DNA of 64,000 nt from Pelobates cultripes (taxonomy: Eukaryota > Chordata > Amphibia > Anura > Pelobatidae). The stretch is taken from positions 278,805,232-278,869,231 of the forward strand of contig OW240913.1 in NCBI GenBank assembly GCA_933207985.1. The letters are read 5' to 3'. Below, in pieces: positions 46,205 to 57,959 of this stretch (within the stretch, counting starts at the first letter, position 1; every line of letters begins with the position of its first letter). The position numbers and the translations under genes are program-made. Under the pieces are notes generated by a model. It was not told the DNA's origin and made no database searches. It worked only from the letters and a program-made list of their open reading frames with translations.

Positions 46205-46810
46205 TGTAACCGCGGCTGGTTCCCTTATTTACCACTATAATGTCTTAAAGCATAGAACTTAGTAGGGCTAACCATACAGATATCTTAGCCGTAATTTTAT
46301 ATAGTTAGTGTAAGAGATCCTCTATTTAACATATATAAATAATTGAGAATACAATATAAAATAAGGATTGTCTTGGAAGCAATATAGTTTTGTCTTTTAG
46401 ATATTTGATATATAAATGTAGACATATAAAATCCTTTATAGCAGAGTTTATAAGATTAAACTAAATGCTTGCAAATATCATTAATAGGTTAACATACCCT
46501 TCTGAACATGTCATCATGTCAGCCTCTATGTCATTTTAAGATGGAGCAGCATCTGTCTCCAAGTCTCTCCTCTCTTTCTTAACATTTAAAAGTACACCTA
46601 TTTATACCTTAGGTGTCTCCATTTTAGGGTTACCGTAGTTCATATATGAAAAAGTAACACTTCTTTTACTTTATTCATTTTAGGACCTCCCTTAATTTGC
46701 CAAACATACAAGGTCATAACTAAAGTGTGTATACGCCATGGAAATTTTCCTGTCTTAGTTCAAGATGGCATCTTAAAGTCTGAACATCCTTATCTACTAA
46801 GGTTACCACA
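46205..46810 (+). repeat. Probable LTR (606 bp)
   Basis: TGTAACC at the left and GGTTACCACA at the right give near-inverted TG...CA ends. GTAT occurs directly on both sides (46201-46204, 46811-46814), as for a solo LTR with a 4-bp duplication. The polypurine-like run just upstream instead suggests the 3' LTR of a deleted element. The data do not separate the two readings. Confidence 0.5.
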
Positions 46811-47085
46811 GTATATTACGTACTGAAAGAGTCATAGCATAGCCTTGAAGCTTGTTTATGCATTATTGTTATTGTAATTCGTCTGGGACAAAATGGCGTA
46901 AACATAATATGCACTGTAGGTAGGTAAGAGGTTATTTCTTAAACATCTATGAAAAACAATGTTCCATTTCTAACACCATGTCAGTTTGCAATATCTCTTG
47001 AAGACAAAGTACACAGTTTAAGAAATACAAAATTTCATTCTAAAACTTGTAATATTTGCATTTGCCCATAACAGTGTCAGAACGG

Positions 47086-48457
47086 GAAGTATACCTGTTG
47101 CAGATAAGGGGCTTCAGTAGGGATACATGAAATGTATTAGGTATAAGCAGAGAGGCGTGGAGAGCTAGAGAATAAGATACAGGACGAATCCTGCAAATTA
47201 TTGTAAAGGGCCTATTAAAGCTGGGTGGAAACTTCATTCTAGGAACCTTGAGTTTAGTATTGCGTTTGGAGAGCCATACCCTGTCACCCATCTGGTAATC
47301 AGGGTTGGCACCACGCCTCTTATCAGCATGCATTTTGAAACCAGCAGCAACTGTTTCCAAAGCCTTGTGGACCTTAGTCCAAGTCTCACGGATGCATGTG
47401 AGGTGGTCATCCAGAGCGGGAATAGCAGTGTCAGAGAATGCCGCAGGGAGGACAGTAGGATGACGACCGTTGTTAACAAAAATGGACTATGTCCAGATGA
47501 GTCACGAGTAGCATTATTTCTGGCAAATTTGGCCCAAAGTAGTAAATCAGACCAGTTTTCTTGAGTGCCATTAATAAAACCTCTCGAATACTGTTCCAAT
47601 GATTGGCTCTCTCAGCCGCACCATTGGTTTGGGGATGGTAAGATGATGAAATAGTTTAATACCCAACTGTTTGTTAAATGCTCTCCAAAACCATGACACA
47701 AACTGGGAACCCCTATCTGACACAATATTAAGCGGAAAACCATGCAATCTGACTATTTCGCGTGTAAATATGTGGGCCAGCTCTTGGGAAGAGTGAATCT
47801 GTTTAAGCGGAACAAAGTGTGCCATTTTAGAAAAGCGGTCAACAACAGTCAGGGTGGTGGTGTAACCTTTAGAAATAAGTAGTTCCACGATAAAGTCCAT
47901 GGACAAATGGGACCATGGGCTACTGGGTATAGGAAGTGGTTGTAAAAGCCCACAAGGTAGTTTATGGGGAACCTAATGCCTCGTTTCCACTAAGCGGTAT
48001 GGTTCTGGTCGGTTCGGTCTGTTACGCTATTTTGAGTGTTTCCATTATGAAAGTGGCCCATGTAACCGAACCAAACCGCACCATTCCTGGGCCCCCTTCA
48101 GATGTAGGTCCATATGAAATGGTACGGTACGGCTAGGGCGGAGCTACTGGCGTCACATTATACAATCAGTTGATTGGTGGACAGGAAAAGGTCAATGCTC
48201 GCGACAAATGACACGCTAGGCATTTTGTCTAAACCCTGCATGCCCTCTGGCGGTCTGACTTGCAGTGGAAACACTCACCTGAATAGACTGGACAATTCTA
48301 ACCCTTCCGAATTGTACCGAACCGAACCATACCGTTCAGTGGAAACCAGGCATTAGAAACCTCACAAACAGTGCATGCCTCCACATATTCTCTGATGTCT
48401 TTTCTAAAAGAAGGCCACCAGTATGACCTGGAGATAGCGGACAAGGTTTTATTAATA
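47086..48457 (-). pseudogene. Gypsy integrase
   Basis: Interrupted by the MITE at 47974-48355. The zinc-binding end (YWWPSFRKDIREYVEACTVC) is encoded at about 48356-48440, the catalytic core at 47571-47906 (MSMDFIVELL, IVSDRGSQF), and the C-terminal part at 47040-47600 in two further frames (GDRVWLSKRN, PNTFHVSLLKP). The catalytic Glu region is readable only after a frameshift near 47640. A chromodomain, expected after HVSLLKP, is missing because the element is truncated. Confidence 0.87.
47974..48355. mobile_element. MITE with about 45-bp terminal inverted repeats
   Basis: TAATGCCTCGTTTCCACTAA and, inverted at the other end, TAATGCCTGGTTTCCACTGA continue through CGGTATGGTTC to GTCGGTTCGG-like sequence. 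382 bases, no coding frame. It splits the Gypsy integrase. The superfamily is uncertain; the ends fit elements with a 2-3 bp target. Confidence 0.85.
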
Positions 48458-48462
48458 CCTGG

Positions 48463-49074
48463 TGTTAAGACCTGCAGTGGTTATGGTGCTGCGGTCTTCT
48501 GTTCCCTTTCCCAACAGCTGAGCATGAGTGATTATAGCTGCAGCAGGGAGTAGAGAAATAAGGTAGATGAAATGCAGTTCCAAGGTGATTCTTCCCAGCA
48601 AATAGAATATCCCCCAAGCATGAGCCTAGACTTCATGAAGGGTGTAACAGGAATGAATTTTATTGACAACACACAGGCTTTTATGAGAAATCCTCCTGCA
48701 AGAGGACCTCCCACAGCAAGCAAAGACAAAAGCAAATCAACATACAGATTTACAGTAATACATGCCTTTTCTCTGCCTGTTTCGGGAGGTTGAGTGTCCG
48801 ATTTTAGTTCCAGACACTCGACGACCAAGTCCTGCTGACTCCCCTCGTGCGAACAAGATGGCCGCCATTTTCTATTCCTCGTGGCGTTCCGCTGTAAACA
48901 GCGGCCGCCCAGGGAGCACTTAATAGCTAGTTCCTTTGTAGTTAATGAGCCAGGAGGATGGTCGGCGTTCGGTAATTTCAAACTACTGAACCAATACATT
49001 CAATATACAGGTAATAAACAGGGAAAGTACCGAACAGAGAAGAAAATGTCAATTAAAAGTCTATTTTCTTCACA
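48463..49074. mobile_element. Solo LTR in the Gypsy integrase, 5-bp duplication
   Basis: Starts TGTTAAGACC and ends TTCTTCACA, flanked by exact CCTGG at 48458-48462 and 49075-49079. Gypsy integrase sequence continues across the junction. 612 bases; AATAAA near 49014 suggests the + orientation. Confidence 0.87.
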
Positions 49075-49079
49075 CCTGG

Positions 49080-49811
49080 ATAACCCGCCGTCACATCGTG
49101 AAACACTCTTAGTACCTCCTCTCTTTTCAGTAACAGAATAAACCGTTTATCTTGAGGTTTGTCACTAGGTTCCTGATTCTGAGCTGCCATTGTAGTACAA
49201 AGAAGAGGGGAAGACAAGGGAAGAACCATAGAGGCTACGAAACATTCAGGTGGTATGATGGGAGAGAGATCTTGTTCTTGATCAGCCTCTAGGTCAAATT
49301 GTCTAGAAAGGATGTCTGCCTTAACGTTCTTAGGACCAGGCCTATACGTGATGAGAAAGTTAAAGCGTGACAATTACAAAGACCATCTAGCTTGTCTAGA
49401 AGACAGCCTTTTAGCATCTCCAATGTATGCCAAGCTTTTGGAATCAGTTATGATCAGGAGAGGGTCCTTGGAACCTTCTAAAATATGTCGCCATTCTTTC
49501 AGAGCTAGTATAATGGCTAACAATTGTCTATTACCAATATTGTTATGTTCCGCTGGCGACAACTTTCTAGAAAAGAACCCACAAGGATGCAAAGGGGTAT
49601 CCCGACTCTTCCTCTGAGAAAGGACAGCTCCGACCCCTGTTTCAGAGAGGTCTACCTCTAGTATGATGGGTTTGTGTGTATCAATATGTCAGCAGCAGCA
49701 GCGAATAATTTCTCAAGTAGCTCAAAAGCTTCTTTAGCTGCTGTAGACCGTATCTTACAGTCAAAACCCCTTTTGTGTCATTGGTGACAGGGGCTATCAC
49801 AGAAGAGAAAC
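49080..49811 (-). pseudogene. Gypsy RNase H
   Basis: The - strand frame at 49374-49592 reads [37 protein letters not shown] and ITDSKSL. The frame at 49053-49373 continues with FNFLITYRPGPKNVKADILS and then the linker to integrase. These are standard Gypsy RNase H landmarks, in two frames. Confidence 0.87.
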
Positions 49812-49825
49812 CTTTAATGAATCTC

Positions 49826-50648
49826 GGTACTATGAGTAGGTTATGTATAGAGTCCCACAAGGGAAAACCAACATCAGGAGTGCTCCACTGTATAAGAAAT
49901 GAGGAAGGCCCTACGGAATCAATCTAAGGATAAAAAGGCATATGCAAACAAAAACACAGGCTCCTGACGACGGCGTTTTGAACACGCGTCGAGTGGTTTC
50001 TCTTTCTTTAATCTCTGCACTTGGCAGCACTTTTTTATTTTTGTTACCACTATGGTTATTGATTTTTAGGTGTTTATTTATAACTTTAGTAGAGTTGGTT
50101 CAGGTAGACACTAGTGGTCAGACCATGGTGTCGAGGTAACTTTTAGGGTGAATTGAGAGATTTATTTATTTTTTGTGTGAGTCTTTTCATCTGCGTTTAT
50201 ACCAGATTACCTGGTCCCTTGTTCTCTGGGGACCCTGTGCCCTTTCTCTCTCCCTAACCTCGTTTACACTACCTTCCTGTCAGTCGGACACTAGGGGAAC
50301 TGGAACTTAGATGCTAGCCAGCACTCCAGACAATTGATCCCCTGGGCACTGTTTAGTAGATCTCCCTTTTTTCAAGTTATACTTTTTGTTTGCATATCCC
50401 TTTTCATCCTTAGATTGATTAAAGGTAGGGCCTTCCTTCCTCATTTTTTATACAGTGGAGCTCTCCTGATGTTGGTTTCCTCTTGTGGGACTCTATAGAT
50501 CACCTCCTCCTATTACCTACATATTTTGGAGGGTTACCCCCTCATTGGAGCTCCCTATTAGGTGGTTACACTGGTGCAGCTCATGAGCCCTTGACTTGTA
50601 TCTGGACTCCTGACCTGCACTCTGTTTACTTTATTTCTTCATTTTGTG
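49826..50648. mobile_element. 823-bp insertion with 14-bp target duplication and inverted arms
   Basis: CTTTAATGAATCTC occurs at 49812-49825 and 50649-50662 exactly where Gypsy coding sequence stops and resumes. Within the insert, TATAGAGTCCCACAAG at about 49849-49915 is mirrored by an inverted arm at about 50427-50497, over some 65 bases. A long, variable target duplication suggests target-primed integration (LINE-, SINE- or Penelope-like). I cannot name the family. Confidence 0.82.
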
Positions 50649-50663
50649 CTTTAATGAATCTCC

Positions 50664-51500
50664 TATAGTAATTGGCAAACGCAATAAACCGTTGAATGGC
50701 TTTTAACCCATTAGGAAATGGCCAGTGTAGAATGGCTTCTAGTTTGCGAAGGTCCATCTGAAAACTAAAGGCCGAAATATTACCTAAAACTGTACCTCTG
50801 TCTAGTCAAATATGCATTTCTCAAGTTTGCAATAAAGACAATTTTTAAGCAAAGTTTGTAACACTTGCTTCACATGCTTATGATATTTCTGGAGATCGGG
50901 GGAATAAATGAAAATATCATCCAGATAAACTAGTACAAAGATATAAATGTAGTCTCTAAGAACATTGTTAATGAACTCCTGAAATACGGCCGGAGCATTG
51001 CATAGGCTGAAGGGCATGACCAGATACTCATAGTGCCCACTCCTGGTATTAAATGCAGTTCTCCATTTGTGGCCCTCTTTAATCCTTACCAAATTGTAGG
51101 GGCTCCTTAGGTCGAGTTTGGTAAATACCTTAGCGCTTTGGAGTCTGTCAAACAGTTCTGAGATAAGGGGAATGGCATAAGCATTTTTGATGGTGATTTT
51201 GTTCAATGCCCCATAACAGGGATAGGAAATCTTTGGCACTCCAGATGTTGTGGACTACATCCCCTATAATGCTCTTACACCCATAATGCTGACAAAGCAT
51301 CATGGGAGGTTTAGTCCAAAACATCTGGAGTGCCGAAGGTTGCCTATGCCTGCCCTATAATCAATACATGGGTGTAATTCTCTATCTTTTTTGGACACAA
51401 AAAAGAACCCCGCACACGCAGGTGATGAAGACTTGCGTTTGTGTCCCTTAAGTAAAGACTCTTTGATGTAATCCTCCATAATCCTACTCTCCTGTGGAGA
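50664..51500 (-). pseudogene. Gypsy reverse transcriptase
   Basis: The - strand frame at 50802-51239 reads [40 protein letters not shown] and [10 protein letters not shown], with YLDD at 50916-50927. The N-terminal part lies beyond the hAT MITE at 51217-51352, in the frame at 51300-51503 ([17 protein letters not shown]). The 3' end of RT adjoins the 823-bp insertion. Confidence 0.92.
51217..51352. mobile_element. Palindromic hAT MITE (136 bp)
   Basis: CAGGGATAGGAAATCTTTGG at the left and, inverted, CAGGCATAGGCAACCTTCGG at the right continue into GCACTCCAGATGTT on both arms. CCCCATAA at 51209-51216 and CCCTATAA at 51353-51360 are an 8-bp duplication with one mismatch. It interrupts the Gypsy RT. 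Confidence 0.88.
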
Positions 51501-51528
51501 CAAGGCATATACTGCTCCCTTAATAGGT

Positions 51529-52150
51529 CTATGGTAATAGATCTATGAAACAATCATAAGATCTTTGAGGAGGTAGTGTATCAGTGTGACTTTTACTAAA
51601 CGCTTCTCTAACCTCCCAGTACTGCACAGGAATTTCGGAGGTCTGAGGTGTAGGAGTAGGTAAGGTAATGATGTCCACTCTTTTTATAATGGGTAACATG
51701 CATCTCTCACTACAGCCTTTACCACATTCCAGTATTTCCCCCTTAGCCCAGTTAATATGAGAATTGTGCTTAACAAGCCATGGGAATCCTAATATAATGG
51801 GACAAGAAGGGGAAGCAATTATCTGAAATGTCTTCTCTTCTTTGTTTAACGCTCCTATAGTAATACTAATAGGCCTAGTTTCGTAGGTAATAAGAGGTTG
51901 AGAAAGCGGTCTCCCAGCAATGGTCTTGAACGCCAAGAGTGATGATCTCTCCTTGATGGGTAGGAAGTACTTACTGACAAATTGCATTTCGATAAAGTTT
52001 CCTGCAGCACCTGAGTCTATCAGGGCTTTGCATGAGAAACCTTTCTTGTTGCATAGAGCAGTAATATCCAGGAAAAATCTACTTTGGGTAGTACCAGGGG
52101 ACATATCCATCACACCTAAGACTTGTCCCCTTATTGTTCTTAGGTGCGGA
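51529..52150 (-). pseudogene. Gypsy aspartic protease and linker
   Basis: The - strand frame reads CKALIDSGAAGNFIEMQF, with DSG as the active-site triad, then a second hydrophobic strand (IILGFPWLVKHN, the conserved family ILG motif). It is continuous for about 200 codons up to the RT region. Confidence 0.87.
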
Positions 52151-53050
52151 AGTTTTCCGGATGTATGTGGCAAGATTCTCTCATATGCCCTTTCTTGCCA
52201 CAATAGAAGCAAAGGCCCTCTTTTCTCCTAAACTGTTTCTCTGCCATCCAACTACATAGGTTCAGTTTCAGACTGTACATAAAGGCCAGGGACAACAGGT
52301 TTTGAGAAGCAAGGTACCAGTGATATATTTATATGTCTGGTTCCATTTCTTGTCATCTCCATATTCAAAAGTCGGTTATCTATATGCATCACATACATGA
52401 TGTAATCATTTAACCTCTTTGGTAGATCTTTGGCAGCAATTTCATCAAGAAAAGCTTTGAATAATCCCTCTTTAAATGCAGAGATTAATCAGCTATTAGT
52501 CCAGTCTACCTCAGTAGCCAGGGTGCGGAATTCTATGGCATAATCTGGCACAGACTGGTTCCCTTGTTTGATACGCATTAGGGCAGTGTAAGAGTCTTCT
52601 TCCCTTCCTAATGGTTCAAACGTTAATTTAAATTCCGCAAGGAATTCCTGGTAATTATAGGCAATAGTCCTATCACTTTCCCATAATGGATTGGCTCAAG
52701 CTAAGGCTTTACCTTTCAATTGGTTTATTAAGTACCCAATTTTAGATCTGTCCGTGGGAAAGGACCCAGTGGAGGCTTTAAAATGGTACTCAATCTGATT
52801 AAGAAATCCCCGACATTCTTGAATATTACCTTCAAAATGCGGGGGAGGTGGTAGGGAGATAGTAGGTGACTGATATACTATAGTTGTAGGTACAGTAGGC
52901 AGGGGTGTAATTGCTGGAGGGACATCAGGCTGTAAATGAGACGTGCTTATTAAAAGCCTGGGCAAATTGATCCATACGGTGATCATTTTCCTCTAGCTTT
53001 CTCTCGCAAGCTGCTATGTGCTGACACAGTTCTGCAGGATCTATGGCCAT
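52151..53050 (-). pseudogene. Gypsy gag
   Basis: The - strand ATG at 53048-53050 starts MAIDPAELCQHIAACERKLE. Further on, PPPPHFEGNIQECRGFLNQI in the 52696-52986 frame is the typical start of the Gypsy Gag capsid region. A CCHC knuckle (CFYCGKKGHMRESC) is at 52170-52211, followed by a stop. At least two frameshifts separate these parts. Confidence 0.85.
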
Positions 53051-53057
53051 GTCGTAA

Positions 53058-53668
53058 TGTCAGGATTACTGTTGATCCAGCACGCAGAAATAGTATCACA
53101 CCTATGACTTAGGAAAATGTCTAAACGGACCTTAGAATGGCCGGACTTAACGTATCCGAGAATAGTCAAAATACTTGCCGAAGTCAGGGACACAGAATGA
53201 AACATAACGATTAGGAAAAGCCAAAAGTCAAGGATACCAGAAATCAGGGAAGTCAAAACAGAGCCAAAGTCAAAAACCAGAAAAACACGATCAGAAACAC
53301 ACTCTCGGATAACCAGCAAAGAGAAACCACAAGAGGGCACTGATCAAAAGGCAATTTGGGTTTAAATAACCCTCCTCAAGCTGTAATTGGCTGTATGTGG
53401 CCTCTGACCCCAAAACGTGCGTTCACATCTATGATGTGACGCTACACGCACGTAAGCGCCATCATTAATGTGGGCAAAGGCTATATTCCAATTAAAACCG
53501 GAACCGCAGCGGCCGGCATCTCTAAGAATGCCGCACACGCTGGGCACGGGGACGGAAGGAGGTCGGGTAGCAGTCTGCCACGAGCAAGGTAAGTATTTAC
53601 TATTTCTGTCGGTGTGACCGCTGTGTTTCTGTACGGCCACGCCGACCGAATCCCGCGGAACCGTGACA
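53058..53668 (-). repeat. 5' LTR of the Gypsy element (611 bp)
   Basis: On the + strand it begins TGTCAGGATTACTG and ends GGAACCGTGACA. The ends are TG...CA and the block lies directly before the gag ATG in the element's orientation. With no second LTR in the window, the ends rest on motif and position. Confidence 0.75.
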
Positions 53669-54354
53669 CTTATGCTGGGCTTTGTTGCAGCCACACCGAT
53701 CTCATTATAGTTGGTTGCGAATCAGGTTTCATTCATAATTGGCTACAAACATACAAAGTTAAGCCCTGCGCTCAAAGTCCCACTACGTCTGGGCGGCAGT
53801 AATGACTAAAGTATACATCAGTCTTAATACATACAATAAAAAAAAAAACTAACAAAAAATTTTACTTTTTGGGGGTTTTCATTATAATTACATGTTCTTG
53901 TTAAAATGGCCAGTAGTTTCTAATGATGTGCGCAGGCTGTGTTTTATGATTCTTTTTTGGCGTCCCCACAATTGTGAAACCAGGATGCAAAGTCTGGACT
54001 TGGATCATGCAAGCATTGTCTCAGCTCCTGCATTATCTAAAGCTGTGTAAAACTCTGCTACTATACCGCTATGTATGTTTTTTTTTTTTTTTTTGTGTGT
54101 GCTAAAATGACCTTGGCTTATCACTCCCTGAGAAATGTGATCTGGCCAGTCCTGTGCTATTTAACTTTTATATTCCAAGTCAGTTGTATCCTTAATGGAT
54201 GGTTAGTTTTTAAAATGTCTTTCTTCTTGTTCTTCCTGCTGATTCTTGACTACTGTTGTTTTTTTCCTTTTGAACATCTTTCTTTGCTTGTTGTACTGCA
54301 CACATCTGATTTATAAATATCTAATCCCTCCCTTTTCTTTTGTTCACCTCTGTA
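53669..54354. other. No gene seen
   Basis: Possible repeat fragment at 53700-53805, then AT-rich DNA with a 15-T run near 54080. Confidence 0.4.
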
Positions 54355-54600
54355 GGTCGTGGCTCATATTTCAGATAGTCTCTCCATCTTATGCTGGATG
54401 AAATCCAGCTGTCTCCAGTTTAATATGACAAAAACTAAAATCCAATTTTCCCACCCTTCACTCTGTCACTAACCTTTTATTCCCCTCTTCTCTGTGCTGA
54501 CATCCCATGCATCACCACAGCTTTGTTTGCCAATATTCGGGCATTATAACTGACCAGAAAACTTTCCACTCCTGTTTGTAAGCTACAGTCTCAGAGGATA
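54355..54600 (+). pseudogene. Possible LINE reverse transcriptase remnant
   Basis: The + strand reads WMKSSCLQFNMTKTKIQF, which fits the WM...LKLN..KT block near the end of CR1/L2-type RT domains, followed by a broken frame. Short and decayed. Confidence 0.35.
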
Positions 54601-55124
54601 GTAATTAATGTTTTATGTTTGTGAATCTCCTAGCGCGCCATTTCCTAAATGCCTTTCATGTCCTATAATAAAAAGCATGATTTTCTGTTTTTATACCGTT
54701 GAATGTCAGCCGAATCAGTTACACGTTTTTAATTTGTGATATTCTCTCCTTCTGGTTTACAAAGTAAAATTTTTAACTATCTACACTAACGAAGTGTTGC
54801 ATAAAAGTCACAATAACTGATGAGAAGCAAGTGAGCATTATAAATGGTTTTGTAAATCTATATCTCTCCATAAAATCATTAATTCGCCTCTGTCATGATC
54901 AACACGACTCAATGTCACTTCATTGAGAATTAAACTTAAATTCTGTGTTTGCATAGATTAAATTATTTATTACTAAAGCGTCAGACTTTACCGCTATGGT
55001 GTCACCATAGCAGTAAAGACTACAAACATTAAAGTCAGGACTCCAAGGGATGTGTTTGCATCCCACAATGTCTAGAATGCACCACACACAAGGAAGTAAG
55101 TGCCAAAAAGTGAACTTGTTATCC
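54601..55124. other. No feature seen
   Basis: AT-rich intronic sequence. Confidence 0.45.
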
Positions 55125-55860
55125 TAATTATTATGAAAGCACCAACAAATTCCACAGCGCTCGGCACAATCGGTGGACTAACAGACTAGTATTTCTAACA
55201 AGCTGAGTTAGACACACATGAACGGAGGGTGTTGAGGAAAGGTAGGGAAGCAAAGTAGGTTGCTAGAATAGTTTTCAATGAGGGCTTACTTGTTTGTTTT
55301 TTTATGACCAAGTCTCAGTAGAGAAAGCAAGGTGCGGGGAGGAAAAGCTGTTAACCAGTTTAACTTATATGCTTTCTTAAAGAAGTGAGTTTTCAATGAT
55401 TTTATTGAATGAATGGAGATTGGGTAAAAGGTAAAAGACCAGGGAAGGGAGTTCCAAAGGATCGGTGCAGAGAAACCTAAAGCTTAGAGTACGAACAGAC
55501 GATAGATGCAGAGAGAACGGGACATACTTGTGTATTAGGAAGGATAGGTAGATAGGAGCAGTGTTGTGTAGATATTTGTAAGCAAGTATCAGAATTTTTA
55601 ATTTGGCCCTATATCTTATGGGAAACTAATGTGGAGAATGACAGAGTAGTATAGGCGTAGGAGGTGCTTCTGGAAAGGGAGATGAGACTCACTGCCACAT
55701 TCATTCATTATATACACTGTAATGGGGCACATAAGACCACTGAGAAGTGTATTGCAGTAGGCAAGGCTAGAGAGGGTAGCAGAATGGACCAGCACTTCGG
55801 TTGGGTCTTAAATGTTTATGAGATGGAAGTGGCAGGATTTGGAAATTGACTGGACGTGAA
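55125..55860. repeat. Interspersed repeat, longest copy of the AGCACCAACA family
   Basis: ATGAAAGCACCAACAAATTC and GGTGGACTAACAGACTAG match the copy at 30965 and, in part, that at 25835. The rest (GAGTTTTCAATGATTTTATT, GGGAAGGGAGTTCCAAAGGA) has the look of an antisense coding repeat, but I cannot name it. Confidence 0.65.
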
Positions 55861-55937
55861 GGAGAGGATTTGTGAATGACCCGCCTACTGCTGTAAACAT
55901 CAAACACATACATGGTTTATGGTGTAGTACTTTTACA

Positions 55938-56190
55938 TATACAGTTGCAAGAAAAAGTATGTGAATCCTCTGGAATAATATGGATTTCTGCACAAATTGG
56001 TCATAAAATGTGATCTGATCATCATCTAAGTCACAACAATAGACAATCACAGTCTGCTTAAACTAATAACACACAAAGAATGAAATGTTGCCATGTTTTT
56101 ATTGAACACACCATGTAAACATTCACAGTGCAGGTGCAAATTGGAGTAGAAGTGGGGGTAGTCAACCAGGTTTGCACATTTTTATGGGGT
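55938..56190. mobile_element. Tc1-like element, one terminus
   Basis: CAGTTGCAAGAAAAAGTATG followed by AAATTGGTCATAAAATGTGA and ACTAATAACACACAAA is the terminal sequence of a well-known vertebrate Tc1-like group. Neither transposase nor the second terminus follows. Confidence 0.75.
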
Positions 56191-57809
56191 TGATTTGTTT
56201 AAGGGGTTTGTCCCGCTATCACCCTGGTAAGGTACCAGTCCATAAATTCAAAGGTAGATTTGATTTTGGACTGGATATATCTATCCAAAGAGTCAACTTA
56301 AGGTTGCCAATTAAGAATTTTTTTTTTTTTTTTTTGTCAGTGCCGTTTGATGAGGCTTCAAACCAATTCATGTCAAATAGAAAATACATTTTTGTATGAA
56401 GCAATAACGGAGGGGTAGGGAGACTAATCAAATTATGTCATATACATTTGTGTTGCAGCCAAGATCATTTTCTGTCTTTACAAACATATATATTTGTATG
56501 TATTCCATTGATTATGTAAATGTAGGGTCTATTGTATATTTGCTGGGTTTTTTACACATCACTTTTTAAGTACCTACTGCTATTGAACTGTGCTTTATCT
56601 GGAATCCTACTTCGATCTACTTACTCAGAACGGCATAGAGAATCTGCTCTCTTCTTGAATCAAGCTGGGTACTGACGTTAAAAAATAAGCCATTATGTCC
56701 TTGCCTTTTTTGGGTTAACCATTTATTGCTCATAAAACAAAGGCCGTGAACATACAGTGCTGGGCAGTTAAATACCAGTCCAGCTGGAAGCCTGCAACAA
56801 ATAATGGAATATCAGATCATTGAAATTCCCTGATGCACTCTACAGCAGTGTATTATAATGCCTGTTGTTTGCAGTTTTCATCATTCCCCTCTTTTAAGGC
56901 ATTCCAGAAGCATTTTGTTGGTTATATATATATATATATAAAGGAATCCGTATAATTCATGCCCATTATTCGTCACCCATTATTTAACACCATGCACCAG
57001 ATAGTGTTTTTAAGAAAAATGCCGTATAGTAGCAATCTCCTTTCCTTTCTGTGACATGCCACTCTAGCAGAGTCTTACAGGTTGTTGCGATAATGTGTGA
57101 GAGCCACACACTATCATTCAGTACACTTTGTTGCACAAGAGCACCACTAGAATGCACAGAGCATTTTTACATTGTTAGGCATATGCTTCTTCTGCTCGGT
57201 ACATTACATGGATGTACACCCTTTGTTTCCCATGCCCCCTCTGCAATCTATTTGTGATACACCCGTGATCTGTAGGAGAGAATAATAGGAAGTGTGGAAG
57301 TGTAACCTCAGCTCGCCAAAGTCCTGAACATTAAAGGAGTTATACAAAACAATAAATAAGAAGGTGAATCACTCTATTGATTATGGCCCTGTAGATGGTA
57401 GGGTGGGTCAAAAATTTTTGACATTCATCTACAAACCTTACAATGAAAAAAAACCTGTTACCTGCAGCCAGCATTTTTTTAAATGCACTCATGTTGTACA
57501 TGATGTTTCAAAGCTCATTTTCTCACATATGTCATATGCCTTTTGGTCTTAACATGTTAATGAAACCAATTAAAGTGTAATATTAAAAAGTTTGAAGTAT
57601 TTCTATTTTTCATATTTCTTTCTTCCTATTTGTAATGTTAGAATGCACCATAAGACCAAAAGTCATAATTTAATTGCATTATCGATTTATTTATTTTTCT
57701 CTTCCCTTTATTTTATTTTTTTATTAAGTTTATTTCCTGATCTATTCTACATCCACCCCCAAAAAAATCCTACTGATAAATATATATCTATATTTTTCTT
57801 CCTTTTTAG
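56191..57809. other. Intronic DNA, no gene seen
   Basis: AT-rich with a short (AT)n near 56926 and a T run near 56317. A pyrimidine-rich tract leads into the exon at 57810. Confidence 0.5.
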
Positions 57810-57959
57810 ATCTTGCAAGTTGGAGCAAAATCTCATTTTTCATCATATGGATCAGTGAGTAAGAAAGAGATGGTTTTACCTCGTCTCACAGGAGCATTGC
57901 GCTCCTTTTCAAATGTCACCAGACAAGATGATTACAGAGGAGAATCTGCAGACTTGATG
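57810..57959 (+). CDS. Host gene exon (150 bp, phase 0 to 0)
   Basis: Acceptor TTCTTCCTTTTTAG ends at 57809 and donor GTAAAT begins at 57960. Exactly one forward frame is open across all 150 bases; it starts ILQVGAKSHFSSYGSVSKKE and ends DDYRGESADLM, in normal non-repetitive protein composition. Length divisible by three with phase 0 at both ends makes it a skippable cassette-type exon. Phase 0 also matches the candidate first exon at 20398-20418. I do not recognise the protein. Confidence 0.6.

Larger units (their letters stand above)
47040..53668 (-). mobile_element. Ty3/Gypsy retrotransposon, 3'-truncated, with four nested insertions
   Basis: On the - strand, in order from 53668: LTR, gag with one zinc knuckle, protease, RT, RNase H, integrase, which is the Gypsy order. 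The integrase frame ends at about 47095 and no 3' LTR follows. Insertions with their own boundaries sit at 51217-51352, 49826-50648, 48463-49074 and 47974-48355. Frames are degenerate throughout, so it is an old inactive copy. Confidence 0.92.

Noticed and set aside
48463..49074. Reading 48532-48999 as a protein-coding gene (155 codons, - strand)
   Set aside because: The interval is a solo LTR bounded by a target duplication, and the frame has no recognisable domain.
49955..49995. Possible hammerhead ribozyme around CTGACGA in the 823-bp insertion
   Set aside because: The CUGANGA box is present, but no GAAA box follows a plausible stem II, so the core is incomplete.
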